Positions 7,725-15,935 of a stretch of 64,000 nt of DNA are shown piece by piece. The notes below the pieces were generated by a model. It was given only the letters and a program-made list of their open reading frames with translations, was not told the origin of the DNA and did no database searches. The position numbers and the translations under genes were made by a program. The stretch lies in NCBI GenBank assembly GCA_002373995.1, contig DFLB01000048.1:25785-89784 (forward strand). Reading direction: 5' to 3'. Every line of letters starts with the position of its first letter. Position 1 is the stretch's first letter. This stretch comes from Bacteroidales bacterium UBA3630 (GTDB lineage Bacteria; Bacteroidota; Bacteroidia; Bacteroidales; P3).

Positions 7725-8732
7725 TTAATGCCAAAAATAATGTTTATTCAAGACCTTTATCATCAATCGTCCTGTATGGTACACTATAGCGTTATTTATC
7801 TTCAAAAAACGACCATGTTCGACCAGTGTTCCGCCGAACTGCGCTTTGAAGTCGCGCACGCCGTAGTCTTCTTTGGGACTGCCAGCCCCCATCATGTCGT
7901 AGCGGACGAAACCGTGGTCGGCAGCATAGCGGATGGCAGCGTAGTTGGCCATGATAGAAGGGTTGAGGTCGTGCTGTTCGCGGTCCAATCCGCAGCAATA
8001 CCAGGCATAGCCTACGCGTTGGCCGAGCATGAGTATGAGTTGTCCGCCGATGACTTCGCCCTGTGGGCTGAGGACAAAGAAGTAGCGGGCAAAGGGCAGC
8101 GCGGTCAGGCGTTCGAAAAGGGCATAGGGGGGGAGCGGCTTGTGTATCTTTTTGTGGTACAGATTGTCCAATATGTTGTAGAAGGCTGGCAGGTGGGTGT
8201 TGTCGCTGCTGATGACGGCACCGGCTTCGGTGGCGCGGCGTATGCGCCGGCGCCGGCTTTTGTCTATGCGCTTGTCGACCTGTGCAGGGTCGCTGGTGTC
8301 GATGTGGAAGTTATAGTGTGGCGAGTATTGGAACCCGCATGCTTCGAATGTGTTGCGCCACCGGGAGTAGTCGTTCAGGTTGCGGGTCTCGATGTAGATA
8401 CATCGCCGGCGGAGAGTGTGGGCAGTGGCCTTGAGCAAGACCTGGAGTGCCTCGGTGCTGATATCGGTGTCGAGCAGCGGGCCTCCGTTGATGATGGCGC
8501 GTGTGGTCAGCCGCCCTTTGATGCCCTCCCCCTCCGATTGTATCAGGCATAGAACCAATCCCCTGAGGATTCCCTCCTCTTCAATTGCGCAGACGTGGGT
8601 GTCGTATAGTTGAAGTCCACTATAGAAGTCGTACATCTCGCGTGTCTGGAAGATGCTTGCCACCGGCGAGCGGTCAGCCAACGCCTGCCATTGTGTGCGG
8701 TCAATATCTGCGGCGTCAGTCAGTAGTTTCAT
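7725..8732 (-). CDS. FemAB-like / GNAT_6 aminoacyl- or acyl-transferase
   Basis: This 335-residue protein has the double-GNAT layout of FemAB-like transferases. The N-terminal domain (about 1-145) includes ASIFQTREMYDFYSG and GPLLD. A basic linker follows (KSRRRRIRRATEAG, about 165-178). The C-terminal GNAT domain contains GEVIGGQLILMLGQRVGYAWY, LNPSIMANYAAIRYAADHG, RYDMMGAG and the typical ending FKAQFGG. In Gram-negative bacteria these proteins are often found in exopolysaccharide loci and probably attach an amino acid or acyl group to an amino sugar. Its start overlaps the end of the PaaK-like gene by 17 nt, suggesting that ligase and transferase act together. Confidence 0.8.
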   Translation of the reverse strand: MKLLTDAADIDRTQWQALADRSPVASIFQTREMYDFYSGLQLYDTHVCAIEEEGILRGLVLCLIQSEGEGIKGRLTTRAIINGGPLLDTDISTEALQVLLKATAHTLRRRCIYIETRNLNDYSRWRNTFEACGFQYSPHYNFHIDTSDPAQVDKRIDKSRRRRIRRATEAGAVISSDNTHLPAFYNILDNLYHKKIHKPLPPYALFERLTALPFARYFFVLSPQGEVIGGQLILMLGQRVGYAWYCCGLDREQHDLNPSIMANYAAIRYAADHGFVRYDMMGAGSPKEDYGVRDFKAQFGGTLVEHGRFLKINNAIVYHTGRLMIKVLNKHYFWH

Positions 8733-10005
8733 TGATGATGGTAAGTCGCTTATTGTTATGCATCAGCGGTATTCCGTCCACAATCGCTATGTTGACAGCC
8801 ATCTTCAGATACTGGTGCCAGTGGTCAATGATGCGTCGCCCGTTTTCGGGTGCATATTGATTGTTGACCACCAGCCGGAAGGTGATACCGCCTCCGCGAT
8901 GCTTGATGATTTGGTATGAGTCGATGCCGCTTATTTCATGTGTGAAATAGCGGCTGAAATTGTGGTTGGTATACATCGTGCCGTCCGCGGAACACAGCAC
9001 CTCGCTTTCGCGACCCATAATGCGCTGTATCTTACCGCCCTTGACCTCCACGAGGTCTTGCGTGTCGTATCGGATAAAAGGGTGCGCCAGGTTCCATAGG
9101 TCTGTGCTCACCACACGGCCTATACCGTCGCTGACGGCACGGTTGTCATTGTCTAAGACTTCTATAATACCGTAATAGTCCGTTACGTGATATCCATCGT
9201 GGGCAGGTGTCTCATAGGTGTTGGGTGTCCCCTCGCAGCTGTATGAGTCTATGATGTCGCATCCGAAAGCCTTTTCTATCTCTTCCCGGTAGGTGGTGGG
9301 CAGGGTAGAGCCGGTGGTGAAGACGCGCTTCGGATGATAGCGGAAACCGTCCGGATGGTTGTTTCGGTATTGTGCCAATAGATATAGCGGTATGGGGTAG
9401 GCCCTGATAAACAATGGCTTTTCCCTCTCTATGGTTCTCAGTATCGCATGTAGTGCCTCGTCGTCAAGGGAGTAGAACGGCACATAGAGGCAGTTGTTCA
9501 CTTTGTCCTGCAGCCTTTTGAGTCTGCCGTGACGCGACCCGTTGGCAATCTTCATGTACCGGTCGCCCAAGCGATAGCCTCCCTGATACCACGTGCGCAG
9601 CTTCGCTGCGGTGTTGACCGACTCGGCTTCGCGGCAAACGAAATATGTGAAGGGTTCGCCAGTAGACCCGCTGGAGCGCGATGCTATTCGCTCTTTGGCG
9701 GGAAAGTGCGCTGCCGCGAAGCGCTCAATGCCCTCTTGCCGCATGATGCCTTTCGACACGACGGGCAGCTGTTCAAGCGACGCCGTGGCGGGGTCTATGC
9801 AATGGTCGAGGAACCAATCTTGGTAGTAAGGCACCTCGCTGGCGGCATAGGCAAACAACTTGTGAAGCCTGTCGTTTTGGAAGGCCGACATCTTCTCTCT
9901 TCCCCAGCCCTCTGCCTCACGCAGCAGCCGCAGGTATTTGTGCACGTGCTCGCCGCGCACAATGTCGCTCAGCGGCAGTATGATGTGTTCATGAAGGAAT
10001 GCCAT
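8716..10005 (-). CDS. PaaK/CapK-like adenylate-forming enzyme
   Basis: This 429-residue protein of the phenylacetate-CoA ligase-like ANL superfamily (CapK group) has the AMP/phosphate-binding loop SSGSTGEPF at about residues 108-116 and the downstream CEGTPNTYETP region, followed by RVVSTDLWN and FIRYDTQDLVE. I chose the start at 10005 (MAFLHEHIILPLSD). An in-frame ATG at 10077 would add 24 residues lying wholly inside the upstream glycosyltransferase and unlike the family. CapK-type proteins occur in capsule loci; they are thought to activate a carboxylate for transfer to a sugar. The 17-nt overlaps with both neighbours support tight co-translation and a joint role with the FemAB-like protein. 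Confidence 0.82.
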   Translation of the reverse strand: MAFLHEHIILPLSDIVRGEHVHKYLRLLREAEGWGREKMSAFQNDRLHKLFAYAASEVPYYQDWFLDHCIDPATASLEQLPVVSKGIMRQEGIERFAAAHFPAKERIASRSSGSTGEPFTYFVCREAESVNTAAKLRTWYQGGYRLGDRYMKIANGSRHGRLKRLQDKVNNCLYVPFYSLDDEALHAILRTIEREKPLFIRAYPIPLYLLAQYRNNHPDGFRYHPKRVFTTGSTLPTTYREEIEKAFGCDIIDSYSCEGTPNTYETPAHDGYHVTDYYGIIEVLDNDNRAVSDGIGRVVSTDLWNLAHPFIRYDTQDLVEVKGGKIQRIMGRESEVLCSADGTMYTNHNFSRYFTHEISGIDSYQIIKHRGGGITFRLVVNNQYAPENGRRIIDHWHQYLKMAVNIAIVDGIPLMHNNKRLTIINETTD

Positions 10006-10999
10006 AGGCGATGTAAAGTGGTTCTTTGATGTTCTCCCAGCGATAGTTGCGCACCTGCGTGTGTGCATGGGCAACAATGTCGGTGGGCTGGTGCGCTATC
10101 GCCCAAAGCATTTTCTCTGACAATTGCTCGCTGTTGTCGCTCTCGAAGAGCAATCCCGTCACCCCCTCCTCAACGATGTATGGCACCCCGCCCACACGCG
10201 ACGAGATGACCAACAGTCCGGCATTCATGGCCTCCAGCAGCGACACCGGCATATTGTCCACCTTTGGAGCCGAGAGCATGATGTCGGCACGGCCGAGCTG
10301 GCGGTATATCTCGCTGTTGTCCACTCGGCCAGTGAAGGTGACGTTCTGCAGGTCAAGTTCTTCCGCCATACGCATGAGGTTCGCGTGCTCGCTGCCGTCG
10401 CCCACCAGCGTCAGGGTGGCTTCGGGGCAGATGGACTGCACCTTGCGGAAGGCCCGCAGGATGCAGGGTATGTTGTAGAGCGGCTCGTGTGCTCTCACAC
10501 AGATAAAGTTGGGCTTCAGGGTAGTGCGCTCCCGATAGTGCGCTCCGTCCAGCTCTATGATGTTGGGGATGACGATATAGGGTATTCGGTGCTGGACGAA
10601 TACCTGCGCCAGGAATCCCGAGAGGACAATGTTCTGGTCGGTACGCATCAGGTAGTGACGCACCATTCTCGGATGGCGGCCGAAGAATCGCTCGCCGCCG
10701 CCTCCGTGGTAGGTCAGCACGATGCGCTTCTTCAGCCTGCGGCCTACCGCTACGCCTGCCACCGCCGGCAGGAAACCCCAGCCGGAGCAGCAGTGGATAT
10801 GTAGTACATCGTAGAGTCTCGCTGTTCTACTAAGCCGACAGAACAGCCCCAGCCGCCATATAAAGGACCCTTTGGTAGAGAAAATGTCGGCGGTGTGACC
10901 TTCCTCCCGCAGCTTCCGTTGCAGTATCTCCACCTGCCCTGAGATTCCCCCAACTCCCGGCTTATAGTTGCATATCAGCAGAATCTTATATTTAACCAT
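9989..10999 (-). CDS. Glycosyltransferase family 4
   Basis: This 336-residue GT-B glycosyltransferase starts with KILLICNYKPGVGGISGQVE, the N-terminal glycine-rich acceptor-side motif. The C-terminal donor domain includes LTLVGDGSEHANLMRMAEEL, TGRVDNSEIYRQLGRADIML and the E-x7-E type motif SLLEAMNAGLLVISSRVGG, then EEGVTGLLFES. It would transfer a sugar from a nucleotide donor to the growing glycan on the cytoplasmic face. It lies 39 nt after the membrane protein gene and overlaps the PaaK-like gene. Donor and acceptor cannot be deduced. Confidence 0.92.
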   Translation of the reverse strand: MVKYKILLICNYKPGVGGISGQVEILQRKLREEGHTADIFSTKGSFIWRLGLFCRLSRTARLYDVLHIHCCSGWGFLPAVAGVAVGRRLKKRIVLTYHGGGGERFFGRHPRMVRHYLMRTDQNIVLSGFLAQVFVQHRIPYIVIPNIIELDGAHYRERTTLKPNFICVRAHEPLYNIPCILRAFRKVQSICPEATLTLVGDGSEHANLMRMAEELDLQNVTFTGRVDNSEIYRQLGRADIMLSAPKVDNMPVSLLEAMNAGLLVISSRVGGVPYIVEEGVTGLLFESDNSEQLSEKMLWAIAHQPTDIVAHAHTQVRNYRWENIKEPLYIAYGIPS

Positions 11000-11038
11000 C
11001 CTCTAATTGTTCTTTTTGTTCTGATTGAGTAATAAGCT

Positions 11039-12442
11039 TTAGAACAGTCCGCGAGAGCCGAGTTTGAAGTACGCCCAGGCAATGACCATCACCGGCACGA
11101 CATAGTACCATAGCCTTACCACCTTGTAGTTCTTGGCATTGAGCAGCGAAATGCCGTAGGCCGCCATGATGAGCAGCCCCGGCAGGGCAGGTAGCAGGAA
11201 GCGCTCCGAGTTGGCAAATCCGCTGACGGAAATAATACCTAAGTAGGCTATCACAAAGGAACCTATGAGCGACAGGTTGCGCCAGTTCTTGGTAATGAAT
11301 ATGGCGCTGAAAATGGCGAGGAGGACGAACCCGCCAAAGAAGTTGCGGACGTAGTTCCCGCCGCTGATCATCTGCTGGTTGTACTGTTGGTCTACGTCCA
11401 CCATGGTCGGAAACGGCATCACGAACATGATGGGTGCCATCACCGTCCCGGTGGCATACTTGGCCCACTGGTTTCCTTTTGATGTCTGATAGTTGCGTTT
11501 TGCTGTTTGGTTGGTCTCGCGGTCATCCCATGTCGACTCTATCTCAGCCATGATGGTGCCGCCGGTCAGAATCCCTATCGCTAATGCTACCCATCCAATG
11601 AGTATCCATCGTTTGGCTTTGCCAACCACTTGGGTATTGGTAAACACCAACGCTGTCACCACCGAGAATGCTGCTGCCTCGCCTAAGACTGTCCGGAACG
11701 AGAATAGGCTGACCAGTAGCAGAACCGGTAATGCAATTGTAAGGATGTTGTATTTCTTGCTGCGTAGCAGGTAGTCGGTACGTTCTAAAAAGGCTACCAG
11801 AAGAAATATCATGAAGGTCTCCTTCAGGTGCAGACCGCAGTAGTAGATGAGATTGGGCATGAAACATGCAAAAACGGCCGACATGCGCCCCACTTCCTCG
11901 CTGAGGTTGCGTTTGGCTAAAAAGTACAATAGAATACATGTCGCAGCACTGAAGATGCTATTCACTAATCGGGGCAGCAGAATGCTCTCGCCGGTCAACT
12001 TGCTCAGCAGCGAGAGGTAAAACACATAGCCTGAGTCAGAAATGGAGTCGGTGTTGACGAAGAGGTAGTTCCAAATGTCGGCAATGCTGGCGCGCCTGTT
12101 GCCCATCGACTCTTCGTAGTACCAAATCGCATCACCGCTGTTGAATTCAAACGGCATGCCTGTCTTGACGGTGTAATAGAAATATGAAAATATAGCCCAG
12201 GCCACACGTAGCCCGACAGCCACCAGAAAAATGTTCCGGATGAAGTGCTTTGGCTGTATGTCTTGCCACTTTTTTGTGCATAGCGTCGAGAGCAAAAAGA
12301 ACCCCACTACCCACATGATGCCGATGAGGATAAACTCTATCGACATGGCGTAGTGGAAGTATAGCAGCGAAACGGCGGTCAGCGAGCCAAGGTAAAGATA
12401 GATACCTTTGGAGGCTATCTGTTTTGGAAAGTACGGTATCAT
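11039..12442 (-). CDS. Polytopic membrane protein, GT-C-like or polymerase candidate
   Basis: This 467-residue protein has about 10-12 hydrophobic segments. An early periplasmic-type loop carries acidic and aromatic residues (NSGDAIWYYEES, about residues 100-111), reminiscent of the first-loop acidic motif of GT-C glycosyltransferases (PMT/ArnT-like). Family assignment is by fold and hydropathy only. In this locus it could be a glycosyltransferase using a lipid-linked donor, or a Wzy-like polymerase; no other Wzy candidate is evident. Its start codon overlaps the stop of the upstream OCH1-like glycosyltransferase by 4 nt. Confidence 0.65.
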   Translation of the reverse strand: MIPYFPKQIASKGIYLYLGSLTAVSLLYFHYAMSIEFILIGIMWVVGFFLLSTLCTKKWQDIQPKHFIRNIFLVAVGLRVAWAIFSYFYYTVKTGMPFEFNSGDAIWYYEESMGNRRASIADIWNYLFVNTDSISDSGYVFYLSLLSKLTGESILLPRLVNSIFSAATCILLYFLAKRNLSEEVGRMSAVFACFMPNLIYYCGLHLKETFMIFLLVAFLERTDYLLRSKKYNILTIALPVLLLVSLFSFRTVLGEAAAFSVVTALVFTNTQVVGKAKRWILIGWVALAIGILTGGTIMAEIESTWDDRETNQTAKRNYQTSKGNQWAKYATGTVMAPIMFVMPFPTMVDVDQQYNQQMISGGNYVRNFFGGFVLLAIFSAIFITKNWRNLSLIGSFVIAYLGIISVSGFANSERFLLPALPGLLIMAAYGISLLNAKNYKVVRLWYYVVPVMVIAWAYFKLGSRGLF

Positions 12443-13167
12443 CCTATCAGTTTGCGTTTTAGTTTTATCAGATGTGTCATTTTCCTCTGCCCCACAATTC
12501 TCCGCAGGCGGTCTTTCCAGTCTCCCTTACCTTCGTTCCATGAACCCATAAAGTGATGGTCGCAGTAGGTGTTTGTCGTTAAGAGATATTCTCCTGTGGT
12601 TTGGCGTGGACAGAAGTATTCTGCAGGAAATACGGTCAGGTCTTTGTATTGGCTTTTCTTGCCGTCGCAGACGAAACCGTTGGCTTTCATGAGGGCGCTG
12701 ATGCGCTGGGTGTTGGTGGTGGTGTCGAGGGTGCCGTCTTCGCGGCGGAAGTGTGCTCCGTCGTAGGTATGCAGCTGCTCCATCACCCACTGACCACCGG
12801 CTTCGCTGGCCATCAGTCCTGTGACGGGCGGCTTGTGCTTGCTGCCCTCGTAGCCGGTGAAGGCGCTGAGGTGCAGCAGGTCGTCGAGGGGTTTCAGTAT
12901 CTCCACGTCGGTGTCCATGTACACGCCTCCCTCGGTGGCCAAAGCATAGAGCCGTACATAGTCGGTCACGAATGCCATCTTCCCAGCCTCGTATGCCTCT
13001 TTGGTGTAGGGCGTGGAGTTCACGTCGAAGTTGTCCTCGTTCCAGAGCTTGTAGCTCCAGTCGGGCATGTGCCGGTGCCACGAGGCAATGCAGTCCTTGG
13101 CCAGCTGCGGCATCTCGCCGTGCCCTTGAGAAGAAAACCAACAGTAGTGTATTGTTTTAGGTATCAT
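12439..13167 (-). CDS. OCH1-like glycosyltransferase (sugar-binding DXD region)
   Basis: This 242-residue protein begins MIPKTIHYCWFS, the standard start of the capsular OCH1-like (Gly_transf_sug) family. An in-frame ATG at 13251 would only add a stretch running through the flanking 54-bp repeat, so I chose 13167. The DXD motif is in GGVYMDTDVEILKP (about residues 82-95), and FVTDYVRLYALATEG precedes it as in the family. The C-terminus has HHFMGSW, also conserved. It probably adds a hexose to the repeat unit. Directly upstream lies a GxxExxY cassette whose downstream repeat ends about 50 bp before this start. Confidence 0.9.
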   Translation of the reverse strand: MIPKTIHYCWFSSQGHGEMPQLAKDCIASWHRHMPDWSYKLWNEDNFDVNSTPYTKEAYEAGKMAFVTDYVRLYALATEGGVYMDTDVEILKPLDDLLHLSAFTGYEGSKHKPPVTGLMASEAGGQWVMEQLHTYDGAHFRREDGTLDTTTNTQRISALMKANGFVCDGKKSQYKDLTVFPAEYFCPRQTTGEYLLTTNTYCDHHFMGSWNEGKGDWKDRLRRIVGQRKMTHLIKLKRKLIG

Positions 13168-13216
13168 ATCTCGTTTTGCCTCTGAAGAGACTGTTTTCCT
13201 ATGGATTATATTTCGT

Positions 13217-13270
13217 TCTACGGAGTATTGGAGTAAAGGATTTAATTCCAACCCTCCAATCCTCCGTAGA
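13217..13270. repeat. 54-bp hairpin repeat, copy 1 (downstream of GxxExxY gene)
   Basis: This copy begins TCTACGGAG and ends CTCCGTAGA, giving a 9-bp perfect terminal stem extended by ATTGGAG/CTCCAAT. It matches copy 2 (13669-13722) at 50 of 54 positions in direct orientation. It ends 2 nt before the stop codon of the GxxExxY gene. Confidence 0.95.
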
Positions 13271-13272
13271 CA

Positions 13273-13656
13273 TTAGTTGTCGGAACGATTAACGACAGGA
13301 TGGATTCCCGCCTGTAGGTGCTCCACGTTAAAGTTAATAACATATCCCAGCTCGCAACCGGTAAGCCGCAGGTAGGTGTAAAGTTGTTTTTCAAATAGCG
13401 TCCTGTAATCCACTACCGACTTCAGTTCAAGGATGATTTTGTTGTCTACAATCAGGTCTAACCGAAGGTCATTACAAAGACGCTCGCCTTTGTAGTGAAC
13501 GGGAACAGGCACCTGACGCTCCACGGTAAAGCCCTGTTTAGTCAGTTCCTTTGCCAGTGCTTCTTCGTAGATGCTCTCGAGCAAACCCGGACCTAATTCA
13601 TTGTACACTTCATAGGCACAGTGAAGTAGTCGATATGTATAATCCCGTGGTATCAT
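13273..13656 (-). CDS. GxxExxY protein, copy 1
   Basis: This 127-residue protein has the name-giving motif Gly24-Leu-Leu-Glu27-Ser-Ile-Tyr30 in LGPGLLESIYEEAL. A PD-(D/E)xK-like core follows: DLRLDLIVDNKIILELKSV with candidate catalytic Asp, Glu and Lys, then QLYTYLRLTGCELGYVINFN. The family is widespread in Bacteroidota and other phyla and is assigned to the restriction-endonuclease-like fold; its function is unknown. It is unrelated to polysaccharide synthesis and sits between two glycosyltransferase genes. Directly repeated 54-bp hairpins lie 2 nt after its stop and 12 nt before its start, so gene plus repeats form a compact 506-bp cassette. Confidence 0.88.
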   Translation of the reverse strand: MIPRDYTYRLLHCAYEVYNELGPGLLESIYEEALAKELTKQGFTVERQVPVPVHYKGERLCNDLRLDLIVDNKIILELKSVVDYRTLFEKQLYTYLRLTGCELGYVINFNVEHLQAGIHPVVNRSDN

Positions 13657-13668
13657 TTTTTATTTTTT

Positions 13669-13722
13669 TCTACGGAGTGTGGGAGTAAAGGAGTAAATTC
13701 CAACCCTCCAATCCTCCGTAGA
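13669..13722. repeat. 54-bp hairpin repeat, copy 2 (upstream of GxxExxY gene)
   Basis: This is a direct copy of the element at 13217-13270 (50/54 identical), with the same TCTACGGAG...CTCCGTAGA terminal stem. It lies between the GxxExxY start and the stop of the GT2 gene at 13738. Confidence 0.95.
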
Positions 13723-13737
13723 CTTAAACACCCACAA

Positions 13738-14793
13738 TTACCGTAGAGCGATGAGCCGTCGTTTGATGCGAGAACCCGTCTTCAGTATAAATTGCCTGAG
13801 TTGGAGCATCCAAATGGGATATTGGTACAGCCTGCGCGTCTTGGCGGGCTGGCGGCTCCAGTCCACCTTGGCCAGCTCAATGCGGGCAGCATCGCGATAG
13901 CGGCGGTCTAACAGGTAGTTCATCAAGCTGTAGCAGCGCAGGTTGTCGATGAACTGTTTGTAGTCGGGATTGCTATTCTCCAAGGGCTCGTATTCTCCAA
14001 GGTGCCACAGCATGTTCCTGTCCGGTGCATGCAGGCGGTGGGTGCCGCGATGGGCGTTGTCCACGTCTTGGTTGTAGTTGGCAAGGGGTTTGTTTAGCAG
14101 CACAGTTTTGTGTGTTAGGGCTATGCGCAGCCAGAGCAGGAAGTCTTCGCCGAGGGTGATGCCCAAGGGGAATCCCCCTGCCTCGTCGAATACCCTGCGG
14201 GGTATGCAGACTGTTATGGAAGTCAGCGGCATGCAGAGCGTCCGGGCATAGACCCGACAGTAGTTGATTTCGCCTTCCGTAAAGCCCTCTTCCACTCCGA
14301 TAGGTGCCAGTCGGTGTCTTCCGTTCTTTACAATCCAGTAACCTGTGCCGTAGATGCCTGCATCGGGGTGACGCTCAATCAGCCCGGCCATCTCCTCAAG
14401 GAAGGTGGGCTCCCACCAGTCGTCGGCGTCGAGGAAGCAGAGGTAGGGCAGCGCTTGCGCCGCCTCACACGACAAAGCGGCCTCCTCGTTAGGTTCTGCA
14501 GTTGCCGGGGCGGGCGCGGTGGAGGTGTGGCTTTTGTCCTGTGGGCCGGCGCTTGCGCCGGCCATGGCTACACCCCGGTTGCGGGCGGCACTCACGCCGG
14601 CATTCTCTTGCCGCACCAGCCGTATACGAGGGTCGGCAATTGCGGTCACGATGTCGCCTCCGCCGTCGGTGCTGCCGTCGTCGATCACTATCAGCTCCCA
14701 GTTCTGATAGGTCTGTTCCACAACGCTCTCCACGGCCTTGCGGACGTAGGGCGCCTTGTTGTAGAGTGGCATGATGACGGAGAAGCGTGTCAT
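13738..14793 (-). CDS. Glycosyltransferase family 2 with in-frame insertion
   Basis: This 351-residue GT-A enzyme has the N-terminal MPLYNKAPYVRKAVESV, the nucleotide-sugar site VIDDGSTDGG, the segment NAGVSAARNRG, the DXD motif in CFLDADDWWEP and GEDFLLWLRIAL downstream. The spacing between RNRG and FLDADD is about 45 residues rather than the roughly 10 usual in GT2. The extra residues are low-complexity (rich in Ala, Pro, Ser, Thr, Glu) and begin with AGASAG, which is encoded by a perfect 20-nt palindrome at 14544-14563. The rest of the fold is intact, and the extra loop would lie at the domain surface, so the enzyme may still work. Confidence 0.88.
   Translation of the reverse strand: MTRFSVIMPLYNKAPYVRKAVESVVEQTYQNWELIVIDDGSTDGGGDIVTAIADPRIRLVRQENAGVSAARNRGVAMAGASAGPQDKSHTSTAPAPATAEPNEEAALSCEAAQALPYLCFLDADDWWEPTFLEEMAGLIERHPDAGIYGTGYWIVKNGRHRLAPIGVEEGFTEGEINYCRVYARTLCMPLTSITVCIPRRVFDEAGGFPLGITLGEDFLLWLRIALTHKTVLLNKPLANYNQDVDNAHRGTHRLHAPDRNMLWHLGEYEPLENSNPDYKQFIDNLRCYSLMNYLLDRRYRDAARIELAKVDWSRQPAKTRRLYQYPIWMLQLRQFILKTGSRIKRRLIALR
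14544..14563. repeat. Perfect palindrome inside GT2 gene
   Basis: GGCCGGCGC-TT-GCGCCGGCC is a 9-bp stem with a 2-nt centre inside the coding region. The inner 10-mer GCGCTTGCGC also occurs at 14451-14460, 98 bp away, so the extra coding segment lies between two copies of it. Confidence 0.9.
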
Positions 14794-14828
14794 TCTTTCA
14801 TAGAGTTATGACTCAGATGTTTTTCTTA

Positions 14829-15935
14829 TTACTCATGCGTGGCAATAAGGTCGGCAATGCGCTGTGCGGCGTGGCCGTCGCCGAAGGGGTTGGCGGCGTG
14901 GGACATGGTGTGGTAGGATTCTTCGTTGGTGAGCAGGTCGGTTACGGCGTCCACTATGGTGCTGCGGTCTGTACCCACCAAGTGGGCGGTGCCGGACTCG
15001 ATGGCCTCGGGGCGTTCGGTGGTGTCGCGCATCACCAGCACGGGCTTGCCAAAGGCGGGAGCCTCCTCCTGGATGCCGCCGCTGTCAGTGAGTATCAGGG
15101 TGCTCTGTTGCATCATGGCCACGAACTCCAGATACGACAACGGCTCCAGTAGGTAGACGTTCTTCCGGCTGCCGTCGATAATCTCCTGTACCGGACGACG
15201 GATGTTGGGGTTGAGGTGGATGGGGTAGACGAAGTCCACATCCTCGAACTGCCCGGCCAGCGTGTTGATGGCCTGACAGATATTCCGCATGCCGTCGCCG
15301 AAGTTCTCGCGGCGGTGACCGGTAATGAGCACCATGCGGCGGCGCTCGTCGCGGCCGAACTGCGGAGCCACGGCCTTGCCCGATGCCACCACCCAGTGCA
15401 GCGCGTCGATAACGGTGTTGCCCGTCACGACGATGTGTCTCTCGTCCACATGCTCGCGCAGTAGGTTCTGTCGGGCGGTCTCCGTGGGGGCGAAGTGCCA
15501 GGTGCAGAGGCGTCCGTTCAGCTGACGGTTCATCTCCTCGGGCCACGGACTGTAGATGTTGCCGGTGCGCAGCCCTGCCTCCACATGCCCCACGGGTATG
15601 TGCTGGTAGAAGGAGGCCAACGCCGCGAAGGTCGACGTGGATGTGTCGCCATGCACCAGCACCAGATCCGGCCGTTCCTGTGCCAGCACATCGCGCATGC
15701 CAAGCAGTATGCGCGACGATACATCGTAGAGGTCCTGCCCCGGCTGCATGATGTTCAGGTCATAGTCGGGCTGTATATCAAAGACATCCAGCATCTGATC
15801 CAGCATCTCGCGGTGCTGGCCGGTGACGCAGACGCGGGTGTCGAACTCATCCGGATGGTTGCGGAGTTCCTTCACCACCGGTGCCATCTTGATGGCCTCC
15901 GGCCGGGTGCCGAAAACAAGGAGTATCTTTTTCAT
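14829..15935 (-). CDS. wecB: UDP-N-acetylglucosamine 2-epimerase (non-hydrolysing)
   Basis: This 368-residue enzyme interconverts UDP-GlcNAc and UDP-ManNAc. It begins MKKILLVFGTRPEAIKMAPVV. Family motifs follow: VHGDTSTSTFAALASFYQ, HVEAGLRTGN, PWPEEMNRQL, GNTVIDAL, GHRRENFG and DSGGIQEEAP. Length and motif order match the family fully. UDP-ManNAc, or ManNAcA if a dehydrogenase exists elsewhere, is therefore likely to be a component of the glycan. The start overlaps the stop of the SGNH-like gene by 4 nt. Confidence 0.97.
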   Translation of the reverse strand: MKKILLVFGTRPEAIKMAPVVKELRNHPDEFDTRVCVTGQHREMLDQMLDVFDIQPDYDLNIMQPGQDLYDVSSRILLGMRDVLAQERPDLVLVHGDTSTSTFAALASFYQHIPVGHVEAGLRTGNIYSPWPEEMNRQLNGRLCTWHFAPTETARQNLLREHVDERHIVVTGNTVIDALHWVVASGKAVAPQFGRDERRRMVLITGHRRENFGDGMRNICQAINTLAGQFEDVDFVYPIHLNPNIRRPVQEIIDGSRKNVYLLEPLSYLEFVAMMQQSTLILTDSGGIQEEAPAFGKPVLVMRDTTERPEAIESGTAHLVGTDRSTIVDAVTDLLTNEESYHTMSHAANPFGDGHAAQRIADLIATHE

